From Candidatus Mcinerneyibacteriota bacterium (GTDB lineage Bacteria; AUK180; JAQVHJ01): a stretch of 5,883 nt of DNA. Positions 1-5,525 of the stretch are shown here, one piece after another (position 1 is the first letter of the stretch; each line of letters begins with the position of its first letter). The notes below the pieces were generated by a model. That model worked only from the letters and a program-made list of their open reading frames with translations, had not been told where the DNA came from and did no database searches. The translations under genes were made by a program, and so were the position numbers. The stretch is from positions 1 to 5,883 of the forward strand of contig DAOVMD010000219.1 of NCBI GenBank assembly GCA_030630935.1, read 5' to 3'.

Positions 1-2
1 CC

Positions 3-812
3 TGAAATATGAATACAATGTGCAAGAATTGTTTTTGGGTTCAATATATTAAAGTGGTTTAATAAATGAACGACTCCATTGTACCCGCGCTTTTTAGCTA
101 ATTGAAAATCCTCAATACCTTCAGCACAATGAATATGGAAACCCGCATCAACTTCTGACCCAAGTTCAACTGCTTTCTTAAATGTTTTATCCTTGATCGT
201 AAAACTTGCATGAAGCCCAAATAAAGCTGCGTGCATTGGATTCTTATTCTTCTTAACTTTCTTTAGATATCTAATATTCTCCTCAAGACCTTCGTTCCGA
301 ATTTTTGCACCATCTCTATCTGAGACTTCATAACATAATATACTTCTAAGTCCAACCTTGTCAAAAGCTTTCTCAATCTTATCAAGTGACCCTGCAATAG
401 AATTGGGAGATGCATGATGATCAATAATTGATGTGACCCCTTGCTTCACTGCATCAATTAAAATTACCAGCGTACTGTAATAAACATCTTCAAGTGTAAG
501 TTTCTTATCAAGTTTCCACCATAATCCTTTCAGGATATCAGAGAATTTATTTGGATTGAAACCAGGTAGTCCCATACCCCGGGCGAATGTTGAATAAAAA
601 TGCATATGCGGATTTATAATGCCGGGCATAACAATTCTACCTGAAGCATCAATAGTCTTTTTAGGACGTTTAAGTTTTTTACTCTTTAAATCCTTCATTG
701 AACCAAATGCCTTAATCTTCCCTTCTTCCAGATAAACAAAACCGTTATTGATTACACGATCATTATTATCAAATGTAAGTATCACACCATTCTTAATCAA
801 TATAGTTGACAT
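3..812 (-). CDS. ssnA: SsnA-type aminohydrolase (amidohydrolase superfamily), C-terminus cut by window edge
   Basis: The first 270 residues of a metal-dependent amidohydrolase are present; the remainder (the family is about 440 residues) lies beyond the left edge. Seen: an N-terminal beta strand region (residues 1-65), the metal-binding PHMH motif (His69, His71) after VMPGIIN, then FARGM, ILKGLWWKLD (93-102), DHHASPNS (131-138), LCYEVSDRDG (159-168), GLHASF (His201), FHIHCAE (His226, His228, Glu231) and LAHCIHIS (His265). The LWWKLD, DHHASPN and CYEVSDRDG blocks are what I associate with SsnA rather than with generic cytosine or guanine deaminases. Family knowledge: SsnA proteins are cytoplasmic putative aminohydrolases, often encoded with selenium-dependent molybdenum hydroxylase genes (ygfK-ssnA-ygfM-xdhD in E. 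coli); the substrate is not established. The start at 812 is supported by AAGGAGA four bases upstream. It follows the DUF3857 gene by 87 bp, with a hairpin between. The last metal-ligand Asp is outside the window, so catalytic integrity cannot be fully judged. Confidence 0.9.
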   Translation of the reverse strand, partial: MSTILIKNGVILTFDNNDRVINNGFVYLEEGKIKAFGSMKDLKSKKLKRPKKTIDASGRIVMPGIINPHMHFYSTFARGMGLPGFNPNKFSDILKGLWWKLDKKLTLEDVYYSTLVILIDAVKQGVTSIIDHHASPNSIAGSLDKIEKAFDKVGLRSILCYEVSDRDGAKIRNEGLEENIRYLKKVKKNKNPMHAALFGLHASFTIKDKTFKKAVELGSEVDAGFHIHCAEGIEDFQLAKKRGYNGVVHLLNHFNILNPKTILAHCIHIS

Positions 813-816
813 AATA

Positions 817-823
817 TCTCCTT
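817..823 (-). promoter_or_regulatory. Ribosome binding site of the ssnA-type gene
   Basis: On the minus strand AAGGAGA lies four bases upstream of the ATG at 812. This fixes the start, because no other in-frame start nearby has a comparable site. The same octamer TTAAGGAG also occurs inside the upstream hairpin (856-863), where no start codon follows at a usable distance. Confidence 0.8.
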
Positions 824-845
824 AACAAAACCAAACTTTGTAGTA

Positions 846-881
846 ATTAGGGGGACTCCTTAAAAGAGTTTCCCCCCTAAT
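846..881. terminator. Strong intergenic hairpin: possible terminator or leader structure
   Basis: ATTAGGGGG (846-854) pairs perfectly with CCCCCTAAT (873-881). Inside it, ACTC (855-858) pairs with GAGT (866-869), leaving a three-base bulge (870-872) and a seven-base loop. The stem is GC-rich and stable in an AT-rich gap between the DUF3857 gene and the ssnA-type gene. Neither strand has a clean run of T directly after the stem, so it is not a classical intrinsic terminator. It could attenuate read-through, protect the 3' end of the upstream mRNA, or structure the leader of ssnA if the promoter at 891-920 is real. The structure is seen; its function is inferred. Confidence 0.5.
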
Positions 882-890
882 ATCAAATTT

Positions 891-920
891 ATTATATCTC
901 TATCTTTCTAAAATTATCCA
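891..920 (-). promoter_or_regulatory. Possible internal promoter for the ssnA-type gene
   Basis: On the minus strand a perfect TATAAT (-10, 891-896) sits just after the stop codon of the upstream gene. TGGATA (915-920), a 4-of-6 match to TTGACA, lies 18 bases upstream. Transcription would begin near 884, just before the hairpin at 846-881, giving a leader of about 70 bases. In AT-rich DNA a TATAAT can arise by chance and the -35 is weak, so this is tentative. Confidence 0.3.
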
Positions 921-2990
921 TTCCTTGGAATATTGAGCACGGTCTTCAATGAAAGCCTTGAACGATTTATAAACACTTGAAGGAAACATCTCAGCTGTTC
1001 TATAATATTCATCCTTGAAATATATCTTATTACCTTTTGTTTTAAATTCTGCGGTATAAGAAATACTATCTTCAACTTTCTTTTCAAGTTTCTTAGGAAT
1101 ATAATAAACCTTATAGCCTTTAGGATATGTTAATTCAACATTATTAGAATAATACGAGATCCCATTCCATTTCATAGGGAATGTCCTGGTTGGTTTGCCC
1201 ACATTATACGCGCCATACCTGATTTCAGGAATTTTAAATACGAAGAATTTCTTTCCTGCTACGATTGCATAATCCTTAATTCTATATTTAATTTTAATTT
1301 TAATTGGTTTATCTAATTCCTTCATATTTAAAATCTTATACGAGATCAGTTCAGCTTTTGTATCAGCGGCATTAACAATATTCTGGATATTTTTATCAAT
1401 CTCTTCCTTCATTAAATCTTTATATGATCGGATTGTACCTGAAGCTGACCCATGAGCAGTAAAAGTCTTATCAACAATAATGGTGCCATTTGCTTGAAGA
1501 ATCATTTTATAATCAGCTTTTGAGAACTCAATATCCTTATCAAATATTGGTATGGTTTCAAACATCTCTTTTCCTGTAACATTCAAAGCAATTCGATTCT
1601 GATATGATTTTGGCAGTTCATAAAGACCAAGTGTTTCATTGACTGGATATAGATAATAATTCCTATTATCTACTGTAACTTTTACGATTGCAGTTGAGAA
1701 CTGTTCAATTGAAGGAAGTTCCTTATAAAATTCACCATAGCTTGAAGGTGAAACAAGTAAAAATTCCGGATTTAAACCTGCTTCCTTCAAGAGTGCATAA
1801 AGAAAAAATGATTTATCAAGTGAATTCCCTGAACTCTTCTTATGAATCTCAGATATTTTCTTAGGTTTATAGCTATAGCTTCCCGGAGAAACATAAATGA
1901 ACTTGATTTTTTTCGCAACATAATCATATAGTTTATTCAATATTTCAAAATCTGATTTTGAATCTTTAACAAGTGAATTCAATCTGGTTTTGAAATCTTC
2001 ATTAGTATCTAAACTATCCTTGAGTGCAGTTTGATATTCAGATTTTATATCTTCCCACTGACCTTCCATTGTAACTGCAATCTTAGGGAAAATTAAATGA
2101 TATGAAGGCATCATGTTCTCTCGGATAACTTCTTTTGAATTCTTTGAAATCCAGGTAAGAACTTTATAACCCTTCTCCTTGGACTCCTTGAACTGCACAT
2201 CGCCCTTGTCTAATCTCTTTTCAACTGGTGGGAGATATTTCATGTTCTCGGGAATATAAACCTTTACAACTTTCTTAAATACAGGTTCACTTTCACGAAA
2301 TAAACTCTCAACATAAAATGGCCTGAAAATATCATTTACCTTTCTGGTCTTCTTAACTTTAATATCTGAAATATCGCCAACCTTTACTTCCGGAACAGTT
2401 AGTTTTAAAGATTTTAATCTCTCGTAATCAGGGTTAGTTGAAAAAACAGAAGTCTTGGCAATCGCGTTCTCTTCAACGTGAAATAAACTGCCATCCTTCT
2501 TAATCGCTCGAGCCCAAAGAATCTCCATATCTTCGTTATCACCAAGAAAAGTAAATGATTGGGTGGCAATTGACCGACCGTCTTCATTCAAGGATTTCCT
2601 GATTAATCTAATTTCAACTTCTGAAGAATTATCAGGATTTAATTTGTAAATATATTCCTTGTAAAGAGTTACATAACTTGAATTGGGGTAATCCTTCTGG
2701 GATACTTCAATTTTAATTGCTTCATTTAGAATTGAATCTTTTAACTTTTCAACTTTTGAAAACTTATCTCCTGCACGGGTTTTACTAAGCTCAATTCGCA
2801 TAACATCCGCAACTGTAAATTCCTTAATCTCACCTTTTCCATAAATCTTAAATTTAACCATACCTCCTGATATACTAAGGAGGCTCCCCTTATACTCCTC
2901 TCCCGCATTTGTAGTTAAAATATCTGCGGAGACAGAGCCTGAAAGGAAAATTAAAAATATTACCAATAAAATCCCAAATCGCTTTATCAT
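900..2990 (-). CDS. Secreted DUF3857/transglutaminase-like protein lacking the catalytic triad
   Basis: A 696-aa exported protein. Residues 1-22 form a signal peptide (hydrophobic core ILLVIFLIFL, likely signal peptidase I cleavage after SVSA). There is no lipobox, and there is no cysteine anywhere in the protein. Residues about 24-70 form a small beta-rich module. A DUF3857-type region follows (about 100-300), including VPEVKVGDISD (199-209) and MMPSYHLIFPKIAVT (293-307). A transglutaminase-like fold spans about 340-450, and a beta-rich C-terminal region runs to the end. Aligned by eye to the upstream gene product, the catalytic positions are replaced: Cys by Ser390 (SGNSLDKS), His by Thr433 (STAIVKV) and Asp by Tyr448 (YLYPV). 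It is therefore probably a pseudoenzyme acting as a binding or scaffold partner in the periplasm or at the envelope; the substrate is unknown. The start is supported by AAAGGAG at 3000-3006. It is co-transcribed with, and probably translationally coupled to, the gene 14 bp upstream. The family assignment is good; the role is inferred. Confidence 0.88.
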   Translation of the reverse strand: MIKRFGILLVIFLIFLSGSVSADILTTNAGEEYKGSLLSISGGMVKFKIYGKGEIKEFTVADVMRIELSKTRAGDKFSKVEKLKDSILNEAIKIEVSQKDYPNSSYVTLYKEYIYKLNPDNSSEVEIRLIRKSLNEDGRSIATQSFTFLGDNEDMEILWARAIKKDGSLFHVEENAIAKTSVFSTNPDYERLKSLKLTVPEVKVGDISDIKVKKTRKVNDIFRPFYVESLFRESEPVFKKVVKVYIPENMKYLPPVEKRLDKGDVQFKESKEKGYKVLTWISKNSKEVIRENMMPSYHLIFPKIAVTMEGQWEDIKSEYQTALKDSLDTNEDFKTRLNSLVKDSKSDFEILNKLYDYVAKKIKFIYVSPGSYSYKPKKISEIHKKSSGNSLDKSFFLYALLKEAGLNPEFLLVSPSSYGEFYKELPSIEQFSTAIVKVTVDNRNYYLYPVNETLGLYELPKSYQNRIALNVTGKEMFETIPIFDKDIEFSKADYKMILQANGTIIVDKTFTAHGSASGTIRSYKDLMKEEIDKNIQNIVNAADTKAELISYKILNMKELDKPIKIKIKYRIKDYAIVAGKKFFVFKIPEIRYGAYNVGKPTRTFPMKWNGISYYSNNVELTYPKGYKVYYIPKKLEKKVEDSISYTAEFKTKGNKIYFKDEYYRTAEMFPSSVYKSFKAFIEDRAQYSKEWIILER

Positions 2991-2999
2991 TATTTTATA

Positions 3000-3006
3000 C
3001 TCCTTT
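3000..3006 (-). promoter_or_regulatory. Ribosome binding site overlapping the upstream stop codon (translational coupling)
   Basis: AAAGGAG on the minus strand lies nine bases before the ATG at 2990 and overlaps the TAA stop (3005-3007) of the preceding gene. Terminating ribosomes would sit on this site, so coupled translation of the two paralogues is likely. Confidence 0.75.
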
Positions 3007-5128
3007 ACTTTGTTGAGAAGAAGATTTGTTCTTGACTGAACTTTGATATCTTCTGTAAAAGTTTTTTATGTGACTGATAATCTTCCTTTTTAACCTTAGT
3101 CTTTAAAATCTTAATATGATCTTCATAAATTAAATGTCCAGCCTCAACAACATAAGAACCTTTATAATCAATATATTTCGATTTATAACGAACTGGTTTT
3201 GGGATATATTCAATTTTATAGTTCTTTGGAATTTTAATTTTGTATTTGTATCCTTCCATCTTTACAGAACTATAAACAAGATCATATCGCCGTGTCTTTA
3301 ATCCTACTTCCGGGAAACGATGGGTTACGGGCATCTTAAAAATCACAAGATCGTGAGCAAAAACAGGATACTTGGGAAGTTCATAGTTTATAGAGGTCTG
3401 TAAAGGTTCGGAAATTGTCTCTTCATTTTTAACAACCAATTCCTTTAATTGAGCTCCTGGTGAAATTGAATTCAGGTAATCCTGGAACATTTTTGTTCTA
3501 TACTCACCTTTATACATCTTGAACAAGCCTTTAAATCCCATTTCATAGTCACCGTAAAAAAGCCATTTCTCTGTAATCTTAAGGTCACCAGTTTCGGTTA
3601 ACTCACCTTCTGTCTCGCGTAACCAGGAATTCTCTTCCGGCTTATTATCGGGGATGAAACCGATTTTCCTCGTAATCTCATTCACGTATGAAATTCCTTT
3701 ATCACTTGTCGGGAAATATGGATACCTGAATGGCGGGCTGGTAGAATCTAAAATAATTGTTTTACCGTCTAAAATTACTTCGGTAATCGCATGATTCGCA
3801 TCCATCATAGGAATATCCCTGATCGCAGTACTGTCACCTCGAGTTCTAACTGAAATCGGGTAAGATTCAATCTCAACAACTTTGAGCATGGTTGAAAAGA
3901 GAATTGCCTTATCAATACAATCACCATAACCGTTTGTCATTGTCTCAAGAGCAGGATGACCAGTCCAACCTGTTGAGATATCTCCTTTAATTGAGATGTA
4001 TTCAATGTTCTTCTGAACCCAATGATAGATCGCGGCTAATTTCTCTTCTTTCGTCTTAGCTTTTGCGGTGGTAACTATTTCATTTACTTTCTGTTCAATC
4101 TCAGGCGTAACAGCAATCTTCTCCTTAATTAATTTATTGGACCAGCTCATTAAAAAATCCCAGGAGGGAGTTGTTGTAAATGCAATCTTAGGTAAAACAT
4201 CGCCTAAGCCCGGCATCATTATTTCCTTAATTAATGGCGGTGTATCAAAAGTCTCCCAGGTGTAGATGAGATTCTCTCCATCTTTAGTAATTTTCGGAGT
4301 TTTTGATTTGGCGGGCATATTTCGTGTCGCAAACTGCAGTTTCTTATCCTTGGGTATGATTATTTTGATCTTGGAATGTACAACAGGTTCCGTTGATGCA
4401 AAATACCATCTTCCCTGGAAAATATCCGGATTGAAAGGATTAAAATATTTCACAACATAATCAAACTCAACTAAATTACCAACTTCAACATTTGGTAATG
4501 TAAATGAAAATACTTCACCTCTGCTATAAAACTTTGCACCTGCGGTAGGTTTTGCAATCTTGATAGATTTTGGATCCATATCATAAATCTTACCATCAGG
4601 AGTTATTGTTCTACCACGATTAACTTCAATCTTGAATCGGGATTTATCAAGATAATGACCCATTTTACCCCAACTCTTAGCTGAAGGCTTAAGAATAATA
4701 CCTATAACTTTGGTATGATTCTCACGAGTTCCATCAGGATATAAAGTCCAGGTACCTTCATCTACAATATTAATACCTTCAACATCAGGATATTTCTTTA
4801 ATGTTTCTTCGGCTATCTTGAAGTATTTCTTGTACTTCTCAAATTCCTTCTCATCTACCTTTACGGTTTCCTGGGTCGTGACAGACTCTTGAGTCTGCTT
4901 CTCACCAAAAGTGATCTCGCGAATATCATTCTTATCCACCTTGACCTGCTTCCCATCCTGATCAAATACAAATACCCCATTCTTGTACTTTAAAAGGGTA
5001 CTCTTCTCAATAGGTTGGTTTCGGTAATCAATACTTACAGGAACCGGAACAGGTTTCTCACACCCAGATAATATGACTGTGAAAATCATAAGGGCTGCAA
5101 GAAGTATTAAAATTTGCCGTTTCTTCAT
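3005..5128 (-). CDS. DUF3857/transglutaminase-like lipoprotein with intact catalytic triad
   Basis: A 707-aa lipoprotein. The signal peptide ends in the lipobox LSGC, so Cys23 would be lipidated. The residue after it is Glu, not the Asp that retains lipoproteins in the inner membrane of enterobacteria, so outer-membrane placement is possible in a diderm. Domains in order: a proline/valine tether (25-33); a small beta-rich module (about 38-75) ending IREITFGE; a Thr/Glu/Lys linker and helix (76-113); a DUF3857-type region (about 115-310) with TLYPDGT, LPNVEVGNLVEF (211-222) and MMPGLGDVLPKIAFT (304-318); a transglutaminase-like core (about 345-465); and a beta-rich C-terminal region. The core has Cys404 (YGDCIDKA), His446 (DANHAITEV) and Asp461 (IILDST), a plausible Cys-His-Asp triad. 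Cys23 and Cys404 are the only cysteines. Family knowledge: such folds can be cysteine proteases or peptide-crosslinking or -cleaving enzymes; the reaction here is unknown. It is the first gene of the operon, with AAGGAGG six bases before the ATG. Confidence 0.92.
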   Translation of the reverse strand: MKKRQILILLAALMIFTVILSGCEKPVPVPVSIDYRNQPIEKSTLLKYKNGVFVFDQDGKQVKVDKNDIREITFGEKQTQESVTTQETVKVDEKEFEKYKKYFKIAEETLKKYPDVEGINIVDEGTWTLYPDGTRENHTKVIGIILKPSAKSWGKMGHYLDKSRFKIEVNRGRTITPDGKIYDMDPKSIKIAKPTAGAKFYSRGEVFSFTLPNVEVGNLVEFDYVVKYFNPFNPDIFQGRWYFASTEPVVHSKIKIIIPKDKKLQFATRNMPAKSKTPKITKDGENLIYTWETFDTPPLIKEIMMPGLGDVLPKIAFTTTPSWDFLMSWSNKLIKEKIAVTPEIEQKVNEIVTTAKAKTKEEKLAAIYHWVQKNIEYISIKGDISTGWTGHPALETMTNGYGDCIDKAILFSTMLKVVEIESYPISVRTRGDSTAIRDIPMMDANHAITEVILDGKTIILDSTSPPFRYPYFPTSDKGISYVNEITRKIGFIPDNKPEENSWLRETEGELTETGDLKITEKWLFYGDYEMGFKGLFKMYKGEYRTKMFQDYLNSISPGAQLKELVVKNEETISEPLQTSINYELPKYPVFAHDLVIFKMPVTHRFPEVGLKTRRYDLVYSSVKMEGYKYKIKIPKNYKIEYIPKPVRYKSKYIDYKGSYVVEAGHLIYEDHIKILKTKVKKEDYQSHKKLLQKISKFSQEQIFFSTK

Positions 5129-5134
5129 CTAACG

Positions 5135-5141
5135 CCTCCTT
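5135..5141 (-). promoter_or_regulatory. Ribosome binding site of the lipoprotein gene
   Basis: AAGGAGG on the minus strand is six bases before the ATG at 5128. It is a near-perfect site and fixes the start, which also yields a complete lipoprotein signal peptide. It abuts the AT-only palindrome TTTAATATTAAA (5142-5153) in the predicted leader. Confidence 0.85.
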
Positions 5142-5153
5142 TTTAATATTAAA
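5142..5153. repeat. 12-bp AT palindrome in the leader of the DUF3857 operon
   Basis: TTTAATATTAAA is a perfect inverted repeat directly upstream of the ribosome binding site and downstream of the predicted start of transcription. It could be an operator half-site pair, but AT-only palindromes are common by chance in DNA of this composition. Confidence 0.25.
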
Positions 5154-5170
5154 TAACACCGTATTTCCTA

Positions 5171-5199
5171 ATTATATCAGATAAAATACATAAATGCAA
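5171..5199 (-). promoter_or_regulatory. Sigma70-type extended -10 promoter of the DUF3857 operon
   Basis: On the minus strand, TTGCAT (-35, 5194-5199) is followed by a 17-base spacer and a perfect TATAAT (-10, 5171-5176). A TG one base before the -10 gives the extended form TGnTATAAT. The predicted transcription start is near 5164, leaving a leader of about 36 bases before the ATG at 5128. Spacing, position and extended element make this the best-supported promoter in the window, and it argues for housekeeping-sigma control. Confidence 0.75.
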
Positions 5200-5347
5200 G
5201 AAAAAAAATAGTTTCACTTCGCTCCACAATGAAGAAGTAAAAATGAAAAATGAAGAATAAAGAATTATTTGCTTTATGTATTATAACGCTTTAGTTCAGA
5301 GCGATATTTCTTAGTATAAAATATTTTTTATTCTTAGACAAAACATT

Positions 5348-5420
5348 AGATTGCTGCACTTTGCTTTAGCGCGTGGCTGGAGTGTAACGGAAGTTATCCC
5401 GACGCGTCGGGACAATGACA
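5348..5420. repeat. Probable degenerate dispersed intergenic repeat
   Basis: This block begins AGATTGC and ends CAATGACA and is visibly richer in GC than its surroundings. On the opposite strand it would read TGTCATTG ... GCAATCT, the end pattern of dispersed intergenic repeats found in many bacterial genomes. Its right half contains the 16-bp palindrome TCCCGACGCGTCGGGA. A shorter fragment of similar flavour (CACTTCGCTCCACAATGA) lies at 5215-5232. The call rests on pattern memory; other copies would have to be seen elsewhere in the genome. Confidence 0.4.
5397..5412. repeat. Perfect 16-bp GC-rich palindrome
   Basis: TCCCGACGCGTCGGGA is identical to its reverse complement and contains an MluI site (ACGCGT) at its centre. 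It stands out in AT-rich DNA and lies within the repeat-like block. It has no loop, so it is a poor terminator; it may be the core of the dispersed repeat or a dimeric protein-binding site. Confidence 0.6.
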
Positions 5421-5421
5421 A

Positions 5422-5431
5422 CAAACGTTTG
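5422..5431. repeat. 10-bp palindrome CAAACGTTTG with a nearby partial copy
   Basis: CAAACGTTTG is a perfect inverted repeat. The heptamer AAACGTT within it (5423-5429) recurs at 5441-5447, on the same face of the helix to a first approximation (18 bp apart). It lies about 80 bp before the plus-strand gene and could be an operator or part of an element end. This is weakly supported. Confidence 0.25.
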
Positions 5432-5497
5432 CAATTTCAAAAACGTTCGAGAAATCGGCTTATCAATTAATAATTATCAATGGTTATTGGCAAGATA

Positions 5498-5504
5498 AAA
5501 GGAG
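5498..5504 (+). promoter_or_regulatory. Ribosome binding site leading into a frame that stops early
   Basis: AAAGGAG is eight bases before ATG 5513, an ideal distance. That frame (MVDFYEDKMYNK) ends at a TGA at 5549-5551. It matters because it implies that the downstream frame originally continued from this start. Confidence 0.5.
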
Positions 5505-5525
5505 ACCGGAAAATGGTTGACTTTT

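Larger units (their letters stand above)
5143..5512. other. Gene-poor intergenic region between divergent genes
   Basis: About 370 bases with no convincing gene. From left to right it holds the leader and promoter of the minus-strand operon (to 5199), a poly-A/T tract, a short CACTTCGCTCC...AATGA fragment (5215-5232), low-complexity ATGAA-rich DNA (about 5228-5265), AT-rich DNA with no clear signal, the GC-richer repeat-like block with its palindrome (5348-5420), a second palindrome (5422-5431) and the upstream region of the plus-strand gene. No tRNA or CRISPR-like array was seen, and I could not identify a convincing plus-strand promoter. Confidence 0.6.

Noticed and set aside
900-2990. The second DUF3857 gene considered as a pseudogene because its catalytic residues are missing
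   Set aside because: The frame is intact over 696 codons, has a proper signal peptide and coupled ribosome binding site, and retains the family blocks outside the active site. Functional divergence fits better than decay.
4068-4460. Two consecutive plus-strand open frames of about 65 codons each
   Set aside because: They lie antisense within the lipoprotein gene, have no ribosome binding sites and encode no recognisable protein. They are chance frames opposite a well-supported gene.
5228-5265. ATGAA-rich low-complexity stretch considered as a tandem repeat or CRISPR-like array
   Set aside because: The units vary in length and sequence, with no regular spacer. It is best read as low-complexity intergenic DNA.
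5318-5327. AAAATATTTT palindrome considered as a terminator
   Set aside because: It is AT-only and too short to form a stable stem, and there is no gene ending nearby on either strand.
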